From: CAYRGG01 sp964423745
GTDB taxonomy: Bacteria; Pseudomonadota; Gammaproteobacteria; Competibacterales; Competibacteraceae
DNA length: 64,000 nucleotides
NCBI GenBank assembly: GCA_964423745.1
Contig: CAYRGG010000016.1
Span: 1-64,000, forward strand
Reading direction: 5' to 3'
Shown here one piece after another: positions 36,455 to 45,512 of the stretch (within the stretch, counting starts at the first letter, position 1; each line of letters opens with the position of its first letter). The position numbers and the translations under genes were made by a program. Under the pieces are notes generated by a model. The model searched no databases. It saw nothing but the letters and a program-made list of their open reading frames with translations, and was not told where the DNA came from.

Positions 36455-36703
36455 ACATACTCCTTTATTTCAATGACGAGTACTGACGCAAATTCAGACT
36501 ATGTGTTAGTCTTGTTAAGATAGTGCTCAGGTAAGAAAACTCTGTATTTTAAATTTAAGCTGCTTAATATCAACCGATAAAGGCGCCCAGATGTCGACGG
36601 TCTAGACGGCCGTCGTCAAGCCCACAGGGACATGTGCCCATGGCGTCCTCTGGAGCGGGCAGCAATAGTAGTCTTGACGACCATCAATAGATAATCTTGC
36701 TTG
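36455..36703. other. Intergenic stretch with an inverted repeat
   Basis: Between two minus-strand genes. GTCGTCAAG at 36612-36620 and CTTGACGAC at 36673-36681 form a nine-base inverted repeat about 50 bases apart, and GACGGCCGTC (near 36605-36614) is self-complementary. Spacing and lack of a T run make a terminator doubtful; an operator or a decayed hairpin is possible. Confidence 0.3.
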
Positions 36704-37741
36704 TTAGACTGCCTGTACTCGTTTGCTAGACCGGGCTGCCGCTGAATCTTTCTCATCGTCATCATCGAAATCGTCGTCGCTGTCGAAATCGTCATCGAAG
36801 TCTCCTAGATCATCTTCCTCATCGAGCAGGGCTTTGCTGTCCTCGTCATCTTCTACCGGCGCAAACTCTTTCTCGTCATCCCAATCGCTATCCGAGTCGT
36901 CTTCTAAGTCATCGTTCCAGCTGTCATCCCCATCGTCTTCGTCTTCACCGTCGTCGAAATCATCGTCCCAAGCGTCATCGTCTGCGGCGAAATCCAGGTC
37001 TTCGTCGTCGTCATCATCATCGTCGAAGTCTTCGTCAAGCCAACTGTCCGCGCCGTCTTCATCTTCGTCTTCGTCGGACATGTCGCTCCAATCATCATCT
37101 AGGTCTTCGTCTGCAAAATCTGCATCCTCTAGACTCTTGGTTTTGGGTTGACCAAAATCAATGATTTGAGCGGTATCCTGATTTGCGGTGATGGTGGGGA
37201 CACCACTGGAGTCTAATCCTTGCGCTGCCGTCATCAAGCCATTTACGGCGTTGTCTTCTGGCAACCAGGGCTCAATGGCATAGTCGTTCAGAAAATTCCG
37301 GAACTCGGCAGAACAGAGGGTGGCAATAGAGACGATGGGTGTAGCAACATCGTCTCGGGAAAAACATGCCTTGGCCAAACGATCCCAAAGTTCAGCATAA
37401 ATTTCCGGCAACCCACAAACCGTCTCGTCGTCCACAACGAGTCGCGTCGGTGCTTCTCGCAATGCAATGGCGACATAGTTGAGAGGCGTTCCGGGTTCCA
37501 GTTGATAACCCAATACCACGGTTTTACCGGTTACTAGGCTGGCTTGTCCATCCACCGCAGTAAAATCCATCAGCGGCACAATGCGATCACGCCAGAAGAT
37601 CACCGCCCCTGCATGGGCGGGTGTCACGGGCACCGGTCGGGGTTCTGCAATGGTAAGATATTCGATCACTTCGTGATCGGCGACTGCGACCGGCGGTAAA
37701 CCTCGGGGCATCAGCACCCACGCTTTACTACGCGCACTCAT
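36704..37741 (-). CDS. CheW-like adaptor with an extreme aspartate-rich C-terminal tail
   Basis: A 345-residue protein in two parts. Residues 1-155 resemble a CheW/ChpC-type adaptor (PVTPAHAGAVIFWRDRIVPL and GKTVVLGYQL, then LVVDDETVCGLPE). Residues about 205-330 are acidic: roughly 80 of 126 residues are D or E by hand count, with runs such as FDDDDDDDEDL. The tail ends in a basic SSKRVQAV. It overlaps the preceding CheW gene by 14 bases, closing the chemosensory operon. The adaptor should link receptor PilJ to kinase ChpA; the tail is of unknown role (possible ion binding, phase behaviour or halophile-like solvation). Confidence 0.75.
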   Translation of the reverse strand: MSARSKAWVLMPRGLPPVAVADHEVIEYLTIAEPRPVPVTPAHAGAVIFWRDRIVPLMDFTAVDGQASLVTGKTVVLGYQLEPGTPLNYVAIALREAPTRLVVDDETVCGLPEIYAELWDRLAKACFSRDDVATPIVSIATLCSAEFRNFLNDYAIEPWLPEDNAVNGLMTAAQGLDSSGVPTITANQDTAQIIDFGQPKTKSLEDADFADEDLDDDWSDMSDEDEDEDGADSWLDEDFDDDDDDDEDLDFAADDDAWDDDFDDGEDEDDGDDSWNDDLEDDSDSDWDDEKEFAPVEDDEDSKALLDEEDDLGDFDDDFDSDDDFDDDDEKDSAAARSSKRVQAV

Positions 37742-38189
37742 AGCGACTCTCCATTTGATTTATATAGTTTGCCAAGGCCCCTGTGGTGCTAAACAAGACT
37801 AAGCGCTGCCCCTGGTTAAGAAGACCTTGCACGGGGGTTTCAGCCTTTTGCATACATTCTGGCAAAACCTCTAAATGCTCGCTCTGCTCCAACCGCATAG
37901 GCATGGTGGTATCGCAGGCCAACGCTAATTCAGCGTCCCCATCTTCAGCCCGTAGACACACGCAAAAAAGCCGCTGAGTTGGTAACTGAGTCAATAAATC
38001 GAACTCTGGTGACAACACATAAACGGGATAGGTATTCCCTCCCTGGCTCACGCTGCCCAACATTCGCGTAGGCGAGTCATCGGGTTGCATCTGCCGGGTA
38101 CGTTCAATGGTGACCACCTCGCTTAGGGGTACTGCTAGGTGAGTATTTTCAAACGTAAGTAAGGTAAATTGATTGGTTAATATATCCAT
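37728..38189 (-). CDS. CheW-domain adaptor (ChpC-like)
   Basis: A 153-residue single CheW domain: TLLTFENTHLAVPLSEVVTI opens it, followed by MLGSVSQGGNTYPVYVL and a terminal VLFSTTGALANYINQMES. ChpC in Pseudomonas is a second CheW after ChpA, and this gene has the same place, three bases after the kinase gene. It couples receptors to the histidine kinase. Its 3' end overlaps the start of the acidic CheW protein. Confidence 0.82.
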   Translation of the reverse strand: MDILTNQFTLLTFENTHLAVPLSEVVTIERTRQMQPDDSPTRMLGSVSQGGNTYPVYVLSPEFDLLTQLPTQRLFCVCLRAEDGDAELALACDTTMPMRLEQSEHLEVLPECMQKAETPVQGLLNQGQRLVLFSTTGALANYINQMESRYECA

Positions 38190-38192
38190 AGC

Positions 38193-41100
38193 TTATCCAT
38201 TTGCCGCCAGCAGACCTTCGATACTGCTCAGCAGATCATCCTCAGAAAACGGCTTAGTTACGTACAGATCCGCCCCGGCATCCATCGCCTGCTGACGATG
38301 CTTCTGCATGGTCCGGGAGGTAATCATCACCACCGGTAAATCCTGGCCATGGGTGGCGCGTATGTACGAAACCAATTCCAAACCATTCATCCGGGGCATT
38401 TCCATATCCGACAATACGATGCTGGGGAGCTTTTTACGCAGCGCGTCCACCGCTTCTACCCCGTCCCGGGCGAGCACCGGTTCATAACCACCTTCTTCGA
38501 TAAGCTCGGCGAGGGACTGGCGCACACTGACGGAATCGTCCACAATCAGCACCTGAGGCACTGCCCTTACCGGCGCAGGTGCTGACATGGCCATTGCTTG
38601 AGATGCACCTGTCTTGACGGAGGTTCGGTTGCGTAACAGGTCAGGCAAATCCAGCACCAGTACCAAACTACCATCACCCAAGTTAGCCAAACCTGAAACG
38701 CCACGCACGGATTTAACATAGCGGCCAAGACCCTTGACCACGAGATGATAGCTGTCCACCACGCGGTCGATGGTCAAAGCCACCGTGCCGTTATCGGAAT
38801 GGGTCAGCAACACGCCCCTGCTAGGGGTGAACTCATCATCCCTTAGGGAACCTGAATTTAGACTGGCAGCGAGGGATTGCGCCGGGTAAATCTCGTTACC
38901 CAGTTCATAAGCGGTTTCTGAGCCGATGCGAGTAAACTGGCCAGTCTTAGGCGACAATACCTGCGCCACCGCATTGGTGGGAACCGCATAGCGTTCACCG
39001 GCCACTTCCACCACCAAACAGTAACTGGTCATCAGGGTCAGGGGCAGCCGCAAACTAATCTGGCAACCACCCGTATCGGCATCGCCGATATCCATGGTCC
39101 CTTGCAACTGCTGAATGGCTGTGTGAACCACATCCATACCCACCCCACGTCCTGAGATCTGCGTGGCGGTGGTGCGGGTGGTGAAGCCCGGCATCAAGAC
39201 CATCCGAGCCAGCGCCTGGGGGTCTGTCGTGGCGCGGCTATCCAACAATCCCTTGTCAACAGCGATTTCACGGATACGTGGGTAATTCAAACCGGCGCCA
39301 TCGTCGATACACTGCACCAGCACATTGTGGCCTTCCTGGAGAAACCGCAGTCGAATAGCGCCAACCGCATTTTTATTGGCGGCCACCCGTTGTTCGGGGG
39401 TCTCTACACCATGGTCAACGGCATTACGTAGCATATGCATCAACGGGTCCGCAAGCTTCTCCAATACTTCACTGTCCAGCAACACATCCGCCCCTTCCAT
39501 GACCAGTTCAGCCTGCTTGCCCGTGGCGCGGCAAGCTTGCCGGACGCTACGCTGCAGTCGTGAACTGATGGTGCTCACCGGTTCCATACGGGTTTGCATA
39601 ACGGTATGCTGCAAATCCTGCTTCATACGCTGCAACTGACCTAGCAAGCGGTCCGCTGAGGAAAGTTCCCCACGCATCTGTAACATCATACGCCGCGTAT
39701 CGGTGACGGTTTCGATAAAACCGCGGGTTGAACTGTACAATTCGTCGTATTCGTTAAACTCCAACGGATCAAAATCTGCTTGACCGCCGCTCACACGACT
39801 TAGGCGTTGCTGGGTATTGGCCACATGGCGGACATCGACAAAGTTTTCCAACTCAAAACGCTTCTGTTGCACAACCCGATCATGATTGCGCATTTCGTTG
39901 CTCTGGCGCTGCACGGTGCGGAAACGGTCCTGAACCTGGTCAAGGGCGATAGACATTTCACCCACCATACGGAATAAATCATCAATGGTGGAGGTGGGTA
40001 CGCGCAATACCTTTTCGGCATTGACAGGAGCTTGCTGCTGAGCCGGTTTGGGGGTTGTCGTCTCGGGAGCCGGGGCCGCGGGTTCCACTTTGGGTGCAAC
40101 AGGCTTATGATTTACCGCTGTCGGCTCACTGACAGGTTTCGGCGCAACCTCTGAAACAGGTGCAGACACCGCAGGCGCGGTGGTCGCTACCTCTTCTTCA
40201 GGCGCTTCCTCACCGGCTTGCAACTGACCCGCATCCATCCTATTCGCCCAATCATAAACCGCTTGCAAGATTTGCTGGGCTTCCAAAGGGGCTTCCGCCA
40301 TACCCTGTAGCGCTTCCAGCATGGTCTCTATGCAATCTGCTGCTGCTTGCAACATGTGGGCGAGAGGCGGTGGTGGAACGATTTGATGGATCGTTAAGTA
40401 CTCCAAAATATCTTCCACATGGTGGGTTAAGTTAGCCACCCCTTTAACACCGGTTAGGTTAGCCGATCCCTTCAGGTTATGGGCCAACCGCTGGGCTTTG
40501 GCGAGATTGTCTAATACGTCTTCACCACGCCCAATACGGGCCACACAATCCGAGAAGTCGGCAGCGTTGACCGGCGATTCCTGGAGAAATACATCCACGA
40601 GCTTTGGATTGACATCGTCAGCGATGGCGAGTACCACATCTTCTGCGGTGGCCTCGGTGGGTCTTGCCTCCACATCCGCCAAGAACTCTTCGTCGTCGGG
40701 GGCCAACGCTGACCATAGCTCATCGGCATAGATCTGCTCTAAGGGGTGGGGCCAGGTGGGTTTTAGCAACTGCTCCACCACGCCAAAACGCGCTTCATCG
40801 TCACTGGGATCGCTGAGATAATTCAAGACCTGCAAGGGCCATTGCTCTAGCACGTCCCGTGCGGCCACACGGGCTTCTGGCGTCGCTTCCACCAAGGCTT
40901 GCACATTATGGGCGATCAGCTCACAGATGCCGCTCAACCCCGCAAGGCCGATCACGTTGCCAGCGGTTTGTACTCTTTCCAGAATCTGACCATAGGCATT
41001 AGCCGCATTAGCAAGTTCACCTTCACCGGTATCGGCAGCGGTTAAGATATCTACCAAAGGCGTTAACTCGGCCAGGGGTTCAGTCAATTGCCTAATGACT

Positions 41101-42161
41101 TCCGCCATTTCGCTTTCAGCCATAGTGGATTCATCATTTACGCTGTCGCCATCGGCTACAATCGTTTCAGCTTCGGTGTTGTCGCTATCGACTGCGGTGG
41201 TTTCGATCTCGATACCGTCACTATCGACTACGGCTATGTCATCCTCAGTGTTGTCAATATCAGCGGCGATTGTGTCAGCTTCGACACTGTCGTTATCGAC
41301 TACGGCTACGTCAGCTTCGACACTGTCGTTATCAGTGGCGGTTGTTTCGATCTCCAAGCTGTCGCCATCAATTGTGTCATCCTCAACGCTATCCGTTTCG
41401 TCGACATCATCAGCAAAGGCTTCTCTGTTTTCAAGGGTCAACTTAGGAACCACTGCTTCATGAGCAACTGATTCATCAACAAAATCTGTAGCTATTTCGG
41501 CAACAACATCTGAACCCATGGCCATGGAGGCTTCCAAATGCGCTGCCTCGTTTTCGCTAAGGGCCGCTTCAGCTTCAAAAGCATCGGCGCAAAGGGCGAC
41601 GACCATTTCGGTAGGCGTTGGCTCAGCATCATCAGCCACGTCTTCTTGCGTTATGTTCATTTCATCGTCACTGGCTTCAGCAACGGGACTCGTCTCCATA
41701 GACCAATCAACATTGGTTGATTGTTCAGCTGTCTCATCTTCACAAGACGCTTCATTTAAGTCCTTATGGTCTTCAAAAAGATCTGCGCGTTTTTCCTCCG
41801 GCAAAGGAGCAAGCAGTGGTTCCTTAAGTGCAGCGCCGCCAGACGGATCGCGCACATAGGTCAGTACAGCGTCACTCCATGCTATGAGGTTCTGACTGTG
41901 TTGCTGCAAGTAGCTTACGCCGTCCTCATGCAAGCCACTGAGATGTTCGTTAAGCGCCATGCAGATCTGCTGTAGGTCGGTCAGCTTCGCCATTTCAGCA
42001 GCCATCACGATGGTTTCGATACTACCGATACAGGCGCTAAGCGTGGCCTCGGCCAGGGCGGGGTCCACATCGGTTCTGACCTCCCCTACCGCATCGGCGA
42101 TACCGGCACCGGCCAGGGCAATCAATTCGCTGACCGATTCGAGTATGTCCATATTATCCAT
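38193..42161 (-). CDS. chpA: ChpA/PilL-like hybrid histidine kinase of the Pil-Chp system
   Basis: A 1322-residue CheA-type hybrid kinase controlling twitching and surface sensing. Domains in order: an N-terminal Hpt-like helical domain (about 1-110); a repeat-rich acidic linker (about 254-342); further helical Hpt-like domains; an Hpt with LAHNLKGSANLTGV (phosphoryl histidine near residue 562); a proline/alanine linker (about 655-710); dimerisation; HATPase with HMLRNAVDHGVETPEQR, CIDDGAGLNY and GRGVGMDVVHTAIQQLQG; CheW; and a C-terminal receiver (VLIVDDSVSVRQSLAEL, phospho-acceptor D in VLSDMEMP). Pseudomonas ChpA is much longer with eight Hpt/Xpt domains. ATG at 42161. Confidence 0.93.
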   Translation of the reverse strand: MDNMDILESVSELIALAGAGIADAVGEVRTDVDPALAEATLSACIGSIETIVMAAEMAKLTDLQQICMALNEHLSGLHEDGVSYLQQHSQNLIAWSDAVLTYVRDPSGGAALKEPLLAPLPEEKRADLFEDHKDLNEASCEDETAEQSTNVDWSMETSPVAEASDDEMNITQEDVADDAEPTPTEMVVALCADAFEAEAALSENEAAHLEASMAMGSDVVAEIATDFVDESVAHEAVVPKLTLENREAFADDVDETDSVEDDTIDGDSLEIETTATDNDSVEADVAVVDNDSVEADTIAADIDNTEDDIAVVDSDGIEIETTAVDSDNTEAETIVADGDSVNDESTMAESEMAEVIRQLTEPLAELTPLVDILTAADTGEGELANAANAYGQILERVQTAGNVIGLAGLSGICELIAHNVQALVEATPEARVAARDVLEQWPLQVLNYLSDPSDDEARFGVVEQLLKPTWPHPLEQIYADELWSALAPDDEEFLADVEARPTEATAEDVVLAIADDVNPKLVDVFLQESPVNAADFSDCVARIGRGEDVLDNLAKAQRLAHNLKGSANLTGVKGVANLTHHVEDILEYLTIHQIVPPPPLAHMLQAAADCIETMLEALQGMAEAPLEAQQILQAVYDWANRMDAGQLQAGEEAPEEEVATTAPAVSAPVSEVAPKPVSEPTAVNHKPVAPKVEPAAPAPETTTPKPAQQQAPVNAEKVLRVPTSTIDDLFRMVGEMSIALDQVQDRFRTVQRQSNEMRNHDRVVQQKRFELENFVDVRHVANTQQRLSRVSGGQADFDPLEFNEYDELYSSTRGFIETVTDTRRMMLQMRGELSSADRLLGQLQRMKQDLQHTVMQTRMEPVSTISSRLQRSVRQACRATGKQAELVMEGADVLLDSEVLEKLADPLMHMLRNAVDHGVETPEQRVAANKNAVGAIRLRFLQEGHNVLVQCIDDGAGLNYPRIREIAVDKGLLDSRATTDPQALARMVLMPGFTTRTTATQISGRGVGMDVVHTAIQQLQGTMDIGDADTGGCQISLRLPLTLMTSYCLVVEVAGERYAVPTNAVAQVLSPKTGQFTRIGSETAYELGNEIYPAQSLAASLNSGSLRDDEFTPSRGVLLTHSDNGTVALTIDRVVDSYHLVVKGLGRYVKSVRGVSGLANLGDGSLVLVLDLPDLLRNRTSVKTGASQAMAMSAPAPVRAVPQVLIVDDSVSVRQSLAELIEEGGYEPVLARDGVEAVDALRKKLPSIVLSDMEMPRMNGLELVSYIRATHGQDLPVVMITSRTMQKHRQQAMDAGADLYVTKPFSEDDLLSSIEGLLAANG

Positions 42162-42239
42162 TGGTTAACCATCCAAGTATTCGCCAGTACAGGGGGGCGG
42201 GAACAACCCCGCCCCGTTCAAACATTCCCGAAGACAGCC

Positions 42240-44408
42240 TTAGGCGGCGTCGGGCAGTTTGAAGACACGTACTGATTTAACCAACGCACTCAGATACTTA
42301 AACAAATTCTCTGTTTGCGTGGTCTGTTCGCGGAGCTCCTGCTCGGTGGCTTCCGTACTGTGTTCCAACTCACCGGCACTGGCACGCAAGTCTTCGTTAA
42401 TGGATACCTGGGACTTGGAGCGTTCCGCCATCTGCTCCACCGCGGCCACCAAGTCCTGGGTGGTAAGCTGGGTACGGCGCATACGTTTACCGGCTTTTTC
42501 CGCCAATTCGGAACCCTCGACCACCTGGCTTACGGTTTTGTTCATGATGGTCATGGTTTCCGAGGCTTCCGCCTGAATGCTCTGCACTAGGGCAGCAATC
42601 TGATCGGTGGATTCCCGAGCGGTTTCAGCGAGGCGTTGCACCTCGTCCGCCACCACCGAGAAACCGCGTCCTGCTTCGCCCGCTGCTACCGCTTGCATAC
42701 CGGCGTTAAGGGCCAAGGTGTGGGTACGTTCGGAAATGTCTTTAATGATTTCCACGATACCGCCGATTTCCTGGGACCGTTCTCCCAAGCGCTTGATGCT
42801 CTTTTCCGTTTCGCCCACACTATTACGGATTTCGTTAATGTTACGCACGGTGTTGCGTACCGAAAACAGCGCCTGTTTAGTGGATTGCGCCGCATTACCG
42901 CCAAGTTCGCCGCAGCTCACACCCAGTTCCGCCATTTCCGCCATGGTGGTGGCGGATTCTTCCAGCTTGGCAAGGGCCTGGGCCACCACCTGGCGTTCGT
43001 TGGCGGCCACGTCCGCCACTTTGTCACCCTGTTGACGCACCACACCCGCTGCCGCTTCCAACTGCACAGCAAGTTGGTTGATGTCCAGCATAATGCGTGC
43101 GGTTTCCCGGGTCATCAGGTTCAAGGCGTCACTCACGTTACCGGTAATGTCTTCGCTCACCGGCACCACTACGGTGAGGTCACGTTTACTCAAGCGGTCG
43201 GCAGCGTCCATCAGCTCGATAACCGAGTTGTTAATCTGCTCGTTTTCTTGCTCCAGCTTATCTGCCTCAGCTTTGCGCAACTCTAGCAGGGCGTCGAAGG
43301 AAAAACCCAAACTGCTAAATTCTTCACCTTGGTCAAGCAATTCAGCCACACTGGTGTCGCCGTCAGCCATACCTAGCACCTTCTGACGTAGTCTGTTCAT
43401 GGAGCTGCGGATACTACCGGCGAAGAGAACCGACACGAGAACAGCCAGGGTTGCCACTGTTGTCATCACAATGATAAGTAAAGCATTTACCTGAGTGGTT
43501 AACGCTTCGCCCCTTTCAGCGGCCTGTTCGAAAATCTCCTCGATATGACGCCCAAGTTCCTGCAGCTGTGCGTTCATTTGGGCCTGCAGTTCATCCAATT
43601 TTACAAGCAATTGCTCGCGGCTGGTAACAGCCGTTGCCAGCTTTTCGAAACGCTCTTGGTAGAAGTTAACAAGCTCACCCATTTCTTCCTTGGTTTCGGC
43701 GGAAAAGGCGCTTTGTTGCAGCAGGTTGGTAAATGTCTCAATTTCCTGATTTAAGCGACCAACATATTTAGCGTCTCCACGCTCGATTAAGTCTTTCTCG
43801 TGCCGGCGCATGGTCAACATGGAGATTTCCAGATGCGCGGGAATAAACATAGTGGGCTTGAACCTATATCTAGAGGTCAAGGTGTTTTCCAAGGCAAGCC
43901 GGCCTTCCTGAATGATACTCTCTAATTTGTGAATGGTCTGCCGAGACGCACCACGGAGACCGCTGTTCTCATTCAAACCGATCTGTAACTGCAGGGTGAG
44001 CAGTTCATCGCCGATAACCTGGTAGGCATCAATTTCCTCACGAACCTGTTGGATCAGCTGAAGGTCTTCTTCGTGTGTAGCCAGTTCAGCCAGTTCATCC
44101 AGGTGGACCTTGGCATTTTCAACGGCATCCGCATAACGTTGGATGTAAGCTTCGTCTTGCAGCAGCAAAAACTCTGTCAGCGCATTCTGGGCGGTTAGAA
44201 TGTCGCGGGTGGTACTTGCATCTACGAACTCCATTTTCAATGCGTTGCTTTCCGTCGCATCCACCTCATTCATTTGAACCTGTTGATAAAAGTAACTAGC
44301 GCCGATGACGACCATACCTAAGAGAAACACGGTCATCATCAAGGTCAGTTTATGGGTAATCCTTAAATTATTAAAAAAGTTAAATACGGCGTTACGCTCA
44401 GCGTCCAT
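42240..44408 (-). CDS. pilJ: PilJ-like methyl-accepting chemotaxis receptor
   Basis: A 722-residue transmembrane receptor for type IV pilus control. TM1 is at about residues 20-40 (LTLMMTVFLLGMVVIGASYF), a periplasmic region runs to TM2 at about 308-330 (LLIIVMTTVATLAVLVSVLF), then HAMP and signalling helices. The receptor tip is ERTHTLALNAGMQAVAAGEA, then GRGFSVVADEVQRLAE; the usual NAAIEAARAGE is replaced by NAGMQAVAAGE, near the PilJ form. The gene starts 79 bases after the pilI stop. It relays to PilI and ChpA. Confidence 0.92.
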   Translation of the reverse strand: MDAERNAVFNFFNNLRITHKLTLMMTVFLLGMVVIGASYFYQQVQMNEVDATESNALKMEFVDASTTRDILTAQNALTEFLLLQDEAYIQRYADAVENAKVHLDELAELATHEEDLQLIQQVREEIDAYQVIGDELLTLQLQIGLNENSGLRGASRQTIHKLESIIQEGRLALENTLTSRYRFKPTMFIPAHLEISMLTMRRHEKDLIERGDAKYVGRLNQEIETFTNLLQQSAFSAETKEEMGELVNFYQERFEKLATAVTSREQLLVKLDELQAQMNAQLQELGRHIEEIFEQAAERGEALTTQVNALLIIVMTTVATLAVLVSVLFAGSIRSSMNRLRQKVLGMADGDTSVAELLDQGEEFSSLGFSFDALLELRKAEADKLEQENEQINNSVIELMDAADRLSKRDLTVVVPVSEDITGNVSDALNLMTRETARIMLDINQLAVQLEAAAGVVRQQGDKVADVAANERQVVAQALAKLEESATTMAEMAELGVSCGELGGNAAQSTKQALFSVRNTVRNINEIRNSVGETEKSIKRLGERSQEIGGIVEIIKDISERTHTLALNAGMQAVAAGEAGRGFSVVADEVQRLAETARESTDQIAALVQSIQAEASETMTIMNKTVSQVVEGSELAEKAGKRMRRTQLTTQDLVAAVEQMAERSKSQVSINEDLRASAGELEHSTEATEQELREQTTQTENLFKYLSALVKSVRVFKLPDAA

Positions 44409-44486
44409 TTATTAATCCTCTATACATCCTAAGTAGCAGATATCCTTAAAAATTTAACTAAATATGTGTCATACTTTAATAAAACT

Positions 44487-45011
44487 TTAAATCCGCGTTC
44501 CAGCGGTGGTAAAAAAGCCATCTACATCCCAATCCACCCAAAGCCGTTCGTTTTTGTAACAAGCTCGAGCGAAGGGTTGCAGCATCCCTGGGAGTGGCGG
44601 TCGACCGCTCATTTGCTCCTCAGGATTAATACGCACCCGCATGGGGGCGCGGGGCACTAGCACAGCCACGGCGTCCTCGCCTTGACCGATCACTAAGGTT
44701 TTTGTCTGACCTTCCGCCTCCAACTCCAGCAATGCGGTTAGGTCAAAAAGTGGCATAAAGTTACCCGTGACATTGACCATTCCCCGCAGCCAAGCAGGCG
44801 TATTGGGCAACCGGCAGAAAGGCAGCTTACCCTCCACCAAGGTGGTGAAGGTATCCATGGGTAAAAGTAAGCCAAGATTGCCTACGATCAAACCGTAAGC
44901 GCTAAACAAAGCGGCCTGTTGCAGGGGTTCGTGTTGACTTGCGCGTTCATCCCGCTGCGGCAACACGAATGCTCCGCTTAGGGCTTCGCTGGGTGAAACA
45001 AGTTGCGGCAT
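44487..45011 (-). CDS. pilI: PilI-like CheW adaptor
   Basis: A 174-residue CheW-domain protein, with LIVGNLGLLLPMDTFTTLVE, the WLRGMVNVTGNFMPLFDLTA motif and KTLVIGQGEDAVAVLVPR. These match the PilI form of CheW, which bridges receptor PilJ and kinase ChpA. ATG at 45011. Located between pilH and pilJ, as in other Pil-Chp clusters. Confidence 0.9.
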   Translation of the reverse strand: MPQLVSPSEALSGAFVLPQRDERASQHEPLQQAALFSAYGLIVGNLGLLLPMDTFTTLVEGKLPFCRLPNTPAWLRGMVNVTGNFMPLFDLTALLELEAEGQTKTLVIGQGEDAVAVLVPRAPMRVRINPEEQMSGRPPLPGMLQPFARACYKNERLWVDWDVDGFFTTAGTRI

Positions 45012-45077
45012 GGGTATTGTTCCTTTACCTGGTCTGGGTGGGCCGCGGTTTATAAAGCAACTGCGGCGCCCGGTTTC

Positions 45078-45446
45078 CTAATGAGCAAAACGTTTGATCT
45101 GCTCGACGATCTGATCTTTATCGTAGGGTTTGCCCACCAGCGCTTCGCCACCCTGGCGTTTCGCCCAGATGTGATCCGCCTTTTGCTGTTTACTGCTGAC
45201 AAACACCACGGGAACAGCGGCTGTCTCGGCATGGGCCTTAATCTCGCGGCAGGCGTCATAGCCGTTCATGTCATCCATGATGATATCCATAAAAATCATG
45301 TCCGGCTTCTCGGCCTTAGCCTTGGCGACTGCCTCGGCGCCTGAACGGGCTGTGACCACCGTGCAGTTGGTGGAGGCCAATGCATCCTGCAGGGTCATTA
45401 GATCCGTACCGGAATCATCTACGATTAAAATCTTATTGATGGCCAT
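45078..45446 (-). CDS. pilH: PilH-like response regulator, copy 2
   Basis: A 122-residue lone receiver: AINKILIVDDSGTDLMTLQD, DMIFMDIIMDDMNGYDACRE (phosphorylated aspartate in FMDI) and VVFVSSKQQKADHIWAKRQG, then GKPYDKDQI. This is a PilH-type receiver that modulates pilus retraction and dampens ChpA signalling. It is a near twin of the receiver at 46444-46809 (about 85 percent of bases alike by eye). It is separated from its twin by the GYGGAIHNFKN repeat protein. Confidence 0.92.
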   Translation of the reverse strand: MAINKILIVDDSGTDLMTLQDALASTNCTVVTARSGAEAVAKAKAEKPDMIFMDIIMDDMNGYDACREIKAHAETAAVPVVFVSSKQQKADHIWAKRQGGEALVGKPYDKDQIVEQIKRFAH

Positions 45447-45512
45447 TTTCGTCTTTCCTTTTAATATGAGAATACGATTAAATTTCAGTTAAAAAATAAT
45501 AAATTTACTGCC

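Noticed and set aside
36723..37151. 142-codon serine-rich plus-strand frame
   Set aside because: It is the antisense of the aspartate-rich tail, whose GAY/TCR codons produce serine runs on the other strand.
42607..43286. Long plus-strand frames across pilJ
   Set aside because: Antisense to the conserved signalling domain; no family resemblance.
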